Assembly: GCA_910587085.1 (NCBI GenBank)
Contig: CAJUMC010000011.1
Span: 1-13,148 of the forward strand
Source of the DNA: an uncultured Lachnospiraceae bacterium
GTDB lineage: Bacteria > Bacillota > Clostridia > Lachnospirales > Lachnospiraceae
Direction: 5' to 3'
Length of the DNA stretch: 13,148 bases
The notes beneath the pieces were generated by a model, which saw only the letters and a program-made list of their open reading frames with translations, was not told where the DNA came from and searched no databases. Numbering within the stretch: position 1 is the stretch's first letter; each line of letters starts with the position of its first letter. A program made the position numbers and the translations under genes. Of this stretch, positions 1-6,472 are shown piece by piece.

Positions 1-216
1 AAGCCGGTTGCATATTTGAGGCGCGTGGGTGATAATGGGGATTGTTAATAATATATTAACTATCCTGAAAGCGGATAGCATGGCCGCAAATACCCGTGCC
101 GGGCGGATCTTACCGATCAGAAGCATCAAAAGATACTGCCTTATGCTCCGCAGACTCCGGAACGGGCCGATTTACAGACAGATATTCAGGAAAATACAAA
201 TTAAGGAGGTACTCTT
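1..216 (+). other. Region upstream of the integrase: inverted repeats and gene remnants
   Basis: No convincing complete gene is visible. The first frame is open from the left edge to a TAA at 46-48 and encodes KPVAYLRRVGDNGDC, which could be the C-terminus of a gene outside the window. A second open stretch of 41 codons runs from 79 to a TAA at 202-204 with no start codon, preceded by a TAG at 76-78. Its stop touches the integrase ribosome site, as is common within operons, so it may be a broken small gene such as an excisionase remnant, but I do not recognise it. Two abutting inverted repeats lie at 44-78 and are listed separately. Both coding interpretations are weak. Confidence 0.3.
44..78. 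repeat. Two abutting inverted repeats upstream of the integrase
   Basis: GTTAAT (44-49) and ATTAAC (55-60) form perfect six-base arms around five bases. Starting at the shared C60, CTATCC (60-65) and GGATAG (73-78) form another perfect pair around seven bases. There is no U-tract, so neither is a terminator. Position upstream of a recombinase suggests an operator, or a binding site for the recombinase or an excisionase. That role is inference. Short palindromes in AT-rich DNA also arise by chance. Confidence 0.35.
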
Positions 217-1251
217 ATGAGTACAAAGAGATTTGCCAGCCTGATGCAGGGCAAAAATGCTGCGGTCGCCAACCGCAAAAAGAAAGATTTTACAGTAGAA
301 GAATGGTATATTTACTGGCGTGACAATTTCAAGACATCCACAGTAAAAAAAGGAACTTTAGAGAGCTACAACAGTATTTTCAAGCTGTATATTCATCCAT
401 TTTTAGGACATATTCTTTTAGCTGATGTAAGCAGCGTAGAAATACAGAATTTTTATAACGAACTGGCAAAAAACAATTATTCCAAAGCCACGATCATGCT
501 GATTCACGCACTTATGACCAACATGTACCGGCATGCATACCGCCTTGAACTGATTGAGAAAAATCCGATGGATCTGATTATTGTGCCGCGGGGACGCCAG
601 AAGAAAGAACGCCGCGTTCTCAGCCGTGAGGAGCAGGACATTCTGCTGCGGTACTGCATCGGAGGCGAGCTGGAAACCCTCGTGTTTTTTGCCCTGTCAA
701 CAGGAATGCGGATCGGCGAGATCACCGGGCTGACCTGGGACAACATAAGCTTTGACCGGAATGAGGTCTATGTCCGCGAAATCCTGAAAACCGACCGCTC
801 CGGAGCCTTCTACAAGGACGCCCCGAAAACTTCCAAAAGTATGCGGACCATTCCTCTGCTCCCGCAGGTTACCGATCGCCTGTGCGCTCATAAAAAACGG
901 CAGGACAGGCGCAGGCTTTCGGGGCAGATGCCGAAAACCCGGGTCTACCGGACGCTTGGCAGGCTTGTTTTTCTGCGCCCGGACGGCTCGCCCTACACGG
1001 ATCTGCAGCTCTGCCGGATGCTCCGCCGGATTGTTGCGGAAATCAACCGGGACGGCATTGAATTCCCGCCGCTGACTCCGCATTGTCTCCGGCACACCTT
1101 CGCTACGCGTGCACTGGAAAACGGCATTCCGGCAAAGGTTGTGCAGGAGCTTCTCGGTCACAGCAGCGTAACGTTGACGCTTGATCTCTACACCCATGTC
1201 ATGCACGAGACAAAAACCGCGGAAATTCAGAAAATGGCAGCGCTGTTCTGA
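217..1251 (+). CDS. Tyrosine recombinase / phage-type integrase
   Basis: This 344-residue protein is a site-specific recombinase that would cut and rejoin DNA through a covalent tyrosine link to integrate or excise a mobile element. The N-terminal core-binding (SAM-like) domain spans about residues 24-118 and the catalytic domain about 132-335. The complete catalytic set is present: R165 in STGMRIGEITGL, K207, H289 and R292 in HCLRHTFAT, H315 in LLGHSS, and nucleophile Y325 in LDLYTH. An AAGGAGG ribosome site ends eight bases before the ATG. Residues 1-20 may be part of an arm-binding segment, but a full AP2-type arm domain is not evident. The coding sequence is mosaic: about one third GC at 301-480, but near 60 percent GC beyond about 600. 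No excisionase, relaxase or cargo genes accompany it here, so the element type is unknown. It resembles Firmicutes integrases of ICEs and prophages. Confidence 0.95.
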   Translation: MSTKRFASLMQGKNAAVANRKKKDFTVEEWYIYWRDNFKTSTVKKGTLESYNSIFKLYIHPFLGHILLADVSSVEIQNFYNELAKNNYSKATIMLIHALMTNMYRHAYRLELIEKNPMDLIIVPRGRQKKERRVLSREEQDILLRYCIGGELETLVFFALSTGMRIGEITGLTWDNISFDRNEVYVREILKTDRSGAFYKDAPKTSKSMRTIPLLPQVTDRLCAHKKRQDRRRLSGQMPKTRVYRTLGRLVFLRPDGSPYTDLQLCRMLRRIVAEINRDGIEFPPLTPHCLRHTFATRALENGIPAKVVQELLGHSSVTLTLDLYTHVMHETKTAEIQKMAALF

Positions 1252-1274
1252 TCCGCGGCGTTCCTTCCGTTTCC

Positions 1275-1287
1275 AGAACGGCGTTCT
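1275..1287. repeat. Small palindrome in the integrase-dapL gap
   Basis: AGAACG-G-CGTTCT is a perfect six-base inverted repeat with a one-base centre, placed in the 34-base gap between the convergent stops of the integrase and dapL and reaching into the dapL stop codon. It has no flanking U-tract, so it is not a normal terminator. Integrases often sit right beside one end of their element, so this gap is a reasonable place for an attachment-site boundary. That is inference only; no second copy is visible in the window. Confidence 0.25.
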
Positions 1288-2503
1288 AGCTCAGCTTTTT
1301 AATTCGTTCGACCGCCTCGGCCGTGCTCTCGCTCGAGCCGAACGCGGTCAGGCGGAAATATCCCTCCCCGCTCGGCCCGAAACCGGAGCCGGGCGTACCG
1401 ACCACACCAGCCTGAGCCAGCAGATAATCGAAGAACTCCCACGAAGTCATTCCGCGGGGCGTCTTCAGCCAGATATACGGAGAGTTTATCCCGCCGGAGA
1501 CCGTATAGCCCGCGGCCTTCAGTCCGCCGTAAATCACCTGCGCGTTGTTCATATAATAGCCGATCATCTCCCGGATCTGCTTCTGCCCGTCTTCGGAGTA
1601 AACCGCCTCCCCGGCTCTCTGGATCATATACGGCGCGCCGTTAAACTTGGTTCCGTGCCGTCTCGCCCACAGAGCATTCAGCATCACGCCGTCCAGCATC
1701 AGTTGCTTCGGAACAACCGTATATGCCAGACGGGTTCCCGTAAAACCGGCATTCTTGGAAAAGCTGCGCAGCTCAACGGCACAGGTTTTCGCTCCGTCGC
1801 ATTCATAGATACTGTGCGGAATCTCCGGCTCGGAAATATATGCCTCATAGGCGGCGTCAAAAACAATCACTGCTTTTTTCTCATTTGCATAATCAACCCA
1901 TTTCTGCAGCTCTCCCTTCGGAAGGGCAGCGCCGGTCGGATTATTCGGAAAACAGAGATAGATAATGTCCGGCGTCTCCTGCGGAAACTCCGGCGAAAAA
2001 CCGTTGCCGGCAGTACACGGCATGTAAATTACACGGCTCCATCGGCCGGTTTTCTCATCATAATCGCCGGTTCTCCCCGCCATCACATTGGAGTCCACAT
2101 AAACCGGATACACCGGATCGCATACCGCGATTTTCGAGTCCCCGGAAAAAATCTCCTGAATATTGGCGGAATCGCTCTTGGCCCCGTCGCTGATAAAGAT
2201 TTCGTCAACAGCGATATCCACCCCCCTGGTCTTATAGTCATGCCGCGCGATCGCAGAACGCAGAAACTCGTAGCCAAGATCCGGCGCATAGCCGCGGAAA
2301 GTCTCCTGAACTGCCATCTCGTCCGCCGCCCGGTGCAGCGCGTCGATCACTGCCTTCGGCAGCGGCAGCGTCACATCCCCGATCCCGAGACGGATCACCC
2401 TTCTATCCGGGTTTGCTTCCTGATACGCCGCTACTTTTTTCCCCACCGTTGAAAACAGGTAGCTCCCTGGCAGCTTAAGAAAATTTTCGTTTATTCTTGC
2501 CAT
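1286..2503 (-). CDS. dapL: LL-diaminopimelate aminotransferase
   Basis: DapL is a PLP enzyme of the cytosol. It converts tetrahydrodipicolinate plus glutamate directly to LL-2,6-diaminopimelate, bypassing the acylated intermediates of the DapD/C/E route to lysine and peptidoglycan. The 405-residue length fits the family (about 400-410). The start MARINENFLKLPGSYLF and the segment RLGIGDVTLPLP are characteristic of DapL and separate it from ordinary fold-type-I aminotransferases. Visible motifs are FPNNPTG (185-191), the Schiff-base lysine K250 in SFSKNAGFTG, and the carboxylate-binding arginine region FRLTAFGS (383-390). The ATG at 2503 is preceded by AAAGGA at a normal distance. It lies downstream of dapF on the same strand, so the two probably form a transcription unit making meso-diaminopimelate. 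The assignment is secure. Confidence 0.97.
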   Translation of the reverse strand: MARINENFLKLPGSYLFSTVGKKVAAYQEANPDRRVIRLGIGDVTLPLPKAVIDALHRAADEMAVQETFRGYAPDLGYEFLRSAIARHDYKTRGVDIAVDEIFISDGAKSDSANIQEIFSGDSKIAVCDPVYPVYVDSNVMAGRTGDYDEKTGRWSRVIYMPCTAGNGFSPEFPQETPDIIYLCFPNNPTGAALPKGELQKWVDYANEKKAVIVFDAAYEAYISEPEIPHSIYECDGAKTCAVELRSFSKNAGFTGTRLAYTVVPKQLMLDGVMLNALWARRHGTKFNGAPYMIQRAGEAVYSEDGQKQIREMIGYYMNNAQVIYGGLKAAGYTVSGGINSPYIWLKTPRGMTSWEFFDYLLAQAGVVGTPGSGFGPSGEGYFRLTAFGSSESTAEAVERIKKLS

Positions 2504-2507
2504 ATTT

Positions 2508-2630
2508 TTACAATCCTTTCTTCCCGCTTATTATCAGATTCTTGAGCCGAACCTCCTCTGTCCGAATCTCTTCCCCTGGCTTTAGCCGCAGCATAAAACA
2601 GCTGCCGGTCCGCCTGGCTCCGCCGCCCAT
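2508..2630 (-). CDS. Possible 40-residue ORF between dapF and dapL
   Basis: An ATG at 2630 opens a 40-codon frame that ends in TAA at 2508-2510, only four bases before the dapL ATG. The frame is also open upstream of this ATG into the end of dapF, so a different start is possible. The product is basic and charged, with the segment LKPGEEIRTEEVRLKN. Upstream of the ATG there is only GGAAAAGAG, a poor ribosome site placed too close. It may be a real small protein, a translational coupling device for dapL, or chance. I recognise no family. Confidence 0.2.
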   Translation of the reverse strand: MGGGARRTGSCFMLRLKPGEEIRTEEVRLKNLIISGKKGL

Positions 2631-2652
2631 CTCTTTTCCGGACAAGGTTTCA

Positions 2653-3624
2653 TCAAAAATCCTTCGTCTCCCCTTCGAACACCGTAACCGCCGGCCCGGT
2701 CATAAACACACGCCCGCTGCCGCGGTCATACCGGATGCGCAGATCTCCGCCGAGCATATGTACGGTTACCTCGTCTTCGGTCAGCCCGTTCAGTATGCAT
2801 GCCATCACGCTCGCGCAGGCCCCCGTTCCGCACGCCCAGGTTTCCGCAGAGCCGCGCTCCCAGACACGCATATTTACTGCGCCCCGGTTAAGAATCTGAA
2901 CAAATTCCGTGTTCACCCGCTCCGGAAAACGCGTATGATTCTCAAACAGCGGCCCGATCTCATCCACCGGAAAGCCCGCCGTATCGTCCACAAATACAAC
3001 AGCGTGCGGATTTCCCATGGAAACTGCCGTCATGCGGAACTCTCTTCCGCCAACCATAATGGGTTCGTCGATCACCTTTTCTCCGTCTGCTTCCACCGGA
3101 AGATCAGCCGGTCTCAGCCCCGGCGCGCCCATGTCCACCGTAACCTCACTGACGCTGCCGCGCTTCCGGGTATTCCCCATACTTTCCTGGCTTTTGCCTA
3201 TTTCCGTCTTTCCGTCGGCTTCTTTCTCTCCGGAAACTGCCTCTTCTCCTTGTTTCCTGCATCCGTATTCGTCTGGGGCCGGAAACGTCTCACACCCCTC
3301 CACAGACAGCTGCAGATATTTAACACCCGCAAGCGTTTCAATCGCAAGCTCCGTCCTGTCCGTCATCCCGTGATCGTAGACATACTTCCCGACACAGCGG
3401 ATCGCATTTCCGCACATCTGTCCCTGCGAGCCGTCTGCGTTGTACATTTCCATTGTAAAGTCCGCTTTTCCGGACGGCTTAATTAAAATCAGCCCGTCCG
3501 AACCGATTCCGAATCTGCGGTCGCTTACACGGCGCGCCAGTTCATGCGGGTCAGTCACAGACTCCCGGAAGCAGTCCACATATACATAATCATTTCCACA
3601 ACCCTGCATTTTTGCAAATTTCAT
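2653..3624 (-). CDS. dapF: Diaminopimelate epimerase
   Basis: DapF interconverts LL- and meso-diaminopimelate without a cofactor, using two cysteines as acid and base; meso-DAP feeds lysine and the cell wall. Both active-site cysteines are in their signatures: C71 in MCGNAIRCVGKY and C265 in WACGTGACAS. GCGNDYVYVD at the N-terminus and the NPHAV motif near residue 205 support the fold. At 323 residues it is about 45 longer than typical DapF. The extra length is a charged, low-complexity stretch at about residues 111-156, between the two halves of the first lobe. The ATG at 3624 follows AAGGGGGGA. Its partner dapL lies downstream on the same strand, 149 bases away. Confidence 0.96.
   Translation of the reverse strand: MKFAKMQGCGNDYVYVDCFRESVTDPHELARRVSDRRFGIGSDGLILIKPSGKADFTMEMYNADGSQGQMCGNAIRCVGKYVYDHGMTDRTELAIETLAGVKYLQLSVEGCETFPAPDEYGCRKQGEEAVSGEKEADGKTEIGKSQESMGNTRKRGSVSEVTVDMGAPGLRPADLPVEADGEKVIDEPIMVGGREFRMTAVSMGNPHAVVFVDDTAGFPVDEIGPLFENHTRFPERVNTEFVQILNRGAVNMRVWERGSAETWACGTGACASVMACILNGLTEDEVTVHMLGGDLRIRYDRGSGRVFMTGPAVTVFEGETKDF
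3157..3294 (-). other. Hydrophilic insert within DapF
   Basis: These bases encode about residues 111-156 of DapF. The segment is rich in Glu, Lys, Gly and Ser (for example KQGEEAVSGEKEADGKTE) and separates LSVEG from EVTVDMG, which are nearly adjacent in ordinary DapF proteins. It keeps the reading frame and both active-site cysteines lie outside it. A disordered surface loop is the simplest reading; its function is unknown. Confidence 0.6.
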
Positions 3625-3763
3625 TCCGTATTGTCCCCCCTTAATACCTGCCGCGGCTTCCCGGATATCGCCGCTCTCCAGCGCCCGGCGTTCCTTCTAC
3701 CGCAGTCCGCGTCCCCTCCGGCGGCTGCGGCACTGTTTTCGGTATTGCATGCGCCATATTTTT

Positions 3764-3789
3764 CCGGCGGCACGCATCCCGGCCGCCGG
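3764..3789 (-). other. Strong GC hairpin directly after the ANTAR gene
   Basis: CCGGCGGC and GCCGCCGG form a perfect eight-base stem around a ten-base loop, starting at the base next to the TAG stop of the ANTAR gene. On the minus strand it is followed by AAAAATATGG rather than a U-tract, so it does not fit an intrinsic terminator. It may protect the 3' end, mark an RNA processing site, or act as a weak pause. The rest of the 165-base gap up to dapF also has a CCGCAG/CTGCGG pair but no convincing promoter. Confidence 0.4.
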
Positions 3790-4332
3790 CTACAGCATGC
3801 TGATAATCATCTCCGCCATTTCAATCAGTTTTACCCCGCTTTCCATACTGTTCTTCTGAAGATAGCGATGCGCCTCCTCCTCCGATATATGGTTGCGGTG
3901 CATCAGAATCAGCTTGGCCTTCTCGATCAGCTCCCTTTCCGCTCCGTTCCGCTCCTTCGATCCGGCGCACTCTCTGCGCCTGCGCCGGGCACACTCCCGC
4001 GTCATAATCCTCAGTGTGTCAACAAGATCGCGCGTCTTCAGCGGCATTCCGATTGCCATAATACCCGAGCCGGATGCCTCCTCCAGACGGGCCGCCGACG
4101 CAATCAGCAGCATCTCAAATCCCTTCGGCAGATATCCGTGAATCTCACGGAATGACATATCCGGCAGGCGATAGCCGCTGATCACAATCCCCTCATCGAG
4201 CCCGTTCGCAATGCTGACAGCCTGTGCGCCGGCGGTGCAGACCGCATTCACCTCAAACCCGTTCCGCACCAGCAGAGATTTGATATTATTGGCGTCCTCC
4301 TGCTTCGGAAGAACGATGATTATGCTGAACAA
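3790..4332 (-). CDS. ANTAR-domain RNA-binding regulator with a degenerate receiver domain
   Basis: This 180-residue protein has a receiver-like domain (about 1-110), an arginine-rich linker (RECARRRRREC, 113-122) and a C-terminal ANTAR domain (about 131-180) with the typical ELIEKAKLILM start and a three-helix pattern. ANTAR proteins bind paired RNA hairpins and prevent transcription termination. The receiver is non-canonical: the phospho-acceptor Asp expected before RLPDM is G53 (IVISGYRLPD), and the acidic pair expected near the N-terminus is missing (SIIIVLPKQED). Phosphorelay control is therefore unlikely; ligand or protein binding is more plausible. The only reasonable start is TTG at 4332, ten bases after AGGAGG. 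It lies 45 bases downstream of the glutamine-synthetase homologue, as in clostridia where an ANTAR protein called GlnR follows glnA. Its RNA target is not evident here. Confidence 0.9.
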   Translation of the reverse strand: MFSIIIVLPKQEDANNIKSLLVRNGFEVNAVCTAGAQAVSIANGLDEGIVISGYRLPDMSFREIHGYLPKGFEMLLIASAARLEEASGSGIMAIGMPLKTRDLVDTLRIMTRECARRRRRECAGSKERNGAERELIEKAKLILMHRNHISEEEAHRYLQKNSMESGVKLIEMAEMIISML

Positions 4333-4377
4333 TACCGAACCACCTCCTGCTGTTTCCGTTGTTGCCCGGATATTCGG

Positions 4378-5715
4378 CTAAAAGCGGTTCAGATACTGGC
4401 CGACCTCCCACTCCGAAACAGTCGTCCGATATTCCTTCCATTCCGCGCGTTTCACCGCAAGATAGCTTCCGAACAGTCTCTCCCCCAGCACGCCGCGCAG
4501 CAGCTCATCCGCCTCAAGCGCGTCCAGCGCACACGCAAGATTCTCCGGCAGACTGCGGATGCCGTGCTCCCTGCGCTCCGCCTCCGTCATCTCATAGATA
4601 TTGCCGTCCACCCGCTCCGGCGGAAGCAGCCGTCTCTGAATGCCGTCCAGGCCCGCTGCAAGGCAGACCGCCAGCGCCAGGTACGGGTTGGCGGAAGGAT
4701 CGGGGCTGCGCAGCTCAATGCGGTTCACCCTCCCGTTCTTCAGGCCGGTGCGGATAAGCGCGGAACGGTTCGCCGCCGCCGACCATGCAACATACACCGG
4801 CGCTCCGTATCCCGGAACCAGCCTCTTGTAGGAATTGACCAGCGGGTTGGTAATCGCCGTGACGGCATCAATATGCTCCAGCAGCCCTGCAATAAAATGT
4901 ACGCCCTCACGGCTCAGCCCGTGCTCCGCAGAGCTGTCGCTGAAAATATTGGCGCCGTCAGCGTTGTGGAGCGACAGGTTCAGGTGCATACCGGAGCCGT
5001 CCACACCGCTCTTCGGCTTCGGCATGAAAGTAGCCTGAAGGCCGTGCCGCCGCGCGATCGTGCGCACCGCCATGCGGAAGGTCATCAGATTGTCTGCCGT
5101 CGCAAGACCGCCGTCATACTTGAAATCAATCTCATGCTGCGCCGGCGCGTTTGCATGGTAGGAGGCTTCGACCTCAAAATTCATCTCCTCCAGCGTCAGC
5201 ACCATCTCGCGCCTGGCGTTCTCCCCCGCGTCCACCGGCCCGACGTCGAAAAATCCGCCTTTCTCCTTCGTCTCGGTGGTAACGCTGCCGTCCTGCGCCA
5301 GATCAAACAGAAAAAATTCGCACTCCGGCCCCGCCTTAAACAGATAACCCATCTGTTTTGCCTCCTGTACGACCTTCTTGAGGATATGGCGGGAATCCCC
5401 TTCGAACGGCGCTCCGTCCGGACGGCAGACATCGCAGATAAACCGGGCTACCTTTCCCTGCTGCGGCCTCCACGGAAAAATCTCGAAAGTATCCAGATCC
5501 GGATAAAGAAACATATCAGGCTCCTGCATTGTCATAAAGCCCTCGATAGCAGAGCCGTTGAACACACACTGATTGTTCAGCACTTTCTCAAGCTGGCTGG
5601 CCGTCACCGCCATGTTCTTGAAATTTCCGAACATATCCGTAAACTGAAGCCGGATAAATTCTACATCCTCCTCCTCGACGCGCCGGATAATGTCCTGTCT
5701 GGTATAGTGCCTCAT
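4378..5715 (-). CDS. Glutamine-synthetase type I homologue with an altered ammonium site
   Basis: The 445-residue length and full-length similarity fit the GSI-alpha group (no adenylylation segment). Retained features, using my memory of E. coli GlnA for numbering: metal ligands E131 and E133 in GPECEFFLF, E195 in AQHEIDF, H244 in GSGMH and E334 in RIELRSPDP; glutamate/phosphate arginines R298 (NSYKRLVPG), R317 (NRS) and R336. The ammonium pocket is lost: D50 is N53, S53 is A56, Y179 is F155, E212 is A188, and the flap E327 is G304. N264 is D239, and the flap region has one extra residue (WSAAANRS). True glutamine synthesis is therefore doubtful; a gamma-glutamyl ligase acting on a larger amine, or a regulatory pseudo-enzyme, fits better. 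ATG at 5715 follows AAGGAGAG. It lies 13 bases after the PHP gene and before the ANTAR gene. The symbol glnA is withheld because of the substitutions. Confidence 0.93.
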   Translation of the reverse strand: MRHYTRQDIIRRVEEEDVEFIRLQFTDMFGNFKNMAVTASQLEKVLNNQCVFNGSAIEGFMTMQEPDMFLYPDLDTFEIFPWRPQQGKVARFICDVCRPDGAPFEGDSRHILKKVVQEAKQMGYLFKAGPECEFFLFDLAQDGSVTTETKEKGGFFDVGPVDAGENARREMVLTLEEMNFEVEASYHANAPAQHEIDFKYDGGLATADNLMTFRMAVRTIARRHGLQATFMPKPKSGVDGSGMHLNLSLHNADGANIFSDSSAEHGLSREGVHFIAGLLEHIDAVTAITNPLVNSYKRLVPGYGAPVYVAWSAAANRSALIRTGLKNGRVNRIELRSPDPSANPYLALAVCLAAGLDGIQRRLLPPERVDGNIYEMTEAERREHGIRSLPENLACALDALEADELLRGVLGERLFGSYLAVKRAEWKEYRTTVSEWEVGQYLNRF

Positions 5716-5728
5716 CTTTTCTCTCTCC

Positions 5729-6472
5729 TTATCCGTTAATATCCAGCGGCAGCCCCATATATTCCAGAACCCGCTGCGGGGAATCGTTTAAAACAAGCTC
5801 CTCCGGCATGCCCGCCGCAGCGATTGCCTCCCGGCAGAGCTCATGAGCACCGACCGCCTGCACAACATGCGCGTCGCTGCTCATCACAACCGGAGTCCGG
5901 TATTTTCGGCAGAATTGCAGCAGCGCAAGGCTGTTTTCCCAAGCCCGGGGACGGAATCCCTGCGGATCGAGCGATGCGTTGTTGATCTCGAGCAGTACGC
6001 GGTGTTCAGCCGCAGCCGCGGCAATCGTGTCGTAATCCAGCGGATACCGCCCGTCGTCCGGGTGCCCGATCACCTTTACCCACGGCTTTTTCATAGCGCC
6101 GAGAACGGCCGCCGTATTCTGCACAGCACTGCCCGGTGCCATGCAGAATACATGCAGGCTCGCAATACAGAAATCAAGACGCTCCGATACCTCGTCCCGA
6201 AGATCCGTACTGCCATCACAGCTTATAATATTCAGCTCTGCCCCAAACAGAAGACGGATTCCCTGCTGCCTCCTTGGTATCACACGGAGATTTCGGAAAT
6301 AGGACTCATGGCAGGCGCCCGGCGCAGCCGGAGCATGCTCGGTAAAACCGAGCAGCTCCAGCCCGCACTCTGCGGCACCCGCAATCATTTCCTGTATCGT
6401 GCTGTAGGCATGCCCGCTCGCAATTGTGTGTGTATGGAGATCAACAACATCGCGCTTATTTGAGAAATCCAT
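5729..6472 (-). CDS. PHP-domain metal-dependent phosphoesterase (YcdX-like)
   Basis: This PHP (polymerase and histidinol phosphatase) protein has all the metal-ligand motifs of the stand-alone YcdX/histidinol-phosphatase-like group (numbered from the TTG): DLHTHT (H15, H17), SGHAYST (H23), TEH (E47, H48), GAELN (E81), SLH (H109), GHPDD (H139) and SSDAH (D202, H204). It probably hydrolyses a phosphate ester with a trinuclear metal centre; the substrate is unknown. No signal peptide is visible. The start is uncertain. ATG at 6472 gives 247 residues, but GGAGG is 12 bases from it and only 6 from an in-frame TTG at 6478, which gives 249. With either start the gene overlaps the end of the sufB-like gene, so translation is probably coupled. 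Its position between the Fe-S scaffold genes and the GS homologue hints at a shared pathway, but this is inference. Confidence 0.9.
   Translation of the reverse strand: MDFSNKRDVVDLHTHTIASGHAYSTIQEMIAGAAECGLELLGFTEHAPAAPGACHESYFRNLRVIPRRQQGIRLLFGAELNIISCDGSTDLRDEVSERLDFCIASLHVFCMAPGSAVQNTAAVLGAMKKPWVKVIGHPDDGRYPLDYDTIAAAAAEHRVLLEINNASLDPQGFRPRAWENSLALLQFCRKYRTPVVMSSDAHVVQAVGAHELCREAIAAAGMPEELVLNDSPQRVLEYMGLPLDING

Noticed and set aside
96..323. A 75-codon ORF overlapping the integrase start
   Set aside because: It overlaps the integrase ribosome site and N-terminus in another frame, with no ribosome site of its own.
217..1287. A full integrative element, ICE or prophage in the window
   Set aside because: Only the integrase is present; no excisionase, relaxase, coupling protein, structural gene or second attachment site can be seen.
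1181..2452. A 423-codon plus-strand ORF antisense to dapL
   Set aside because: It mirrors a complete DapL; arginine- and histidine-rich translation without any motif marks it as a shadow.
4378..5715. Sequencing error explaining the missing GS residues
   Set aside because: The five changes are at separate positions, each in a clean frame with conserved flanks, so one error cannot explain them; read-level data would settle it.
4564..5739. A 391-codon plus-strand ORF antisense to the GS homologue
   Set aside because: Shadow of a gene with clear GSI motifs; no ribosome site or domain.
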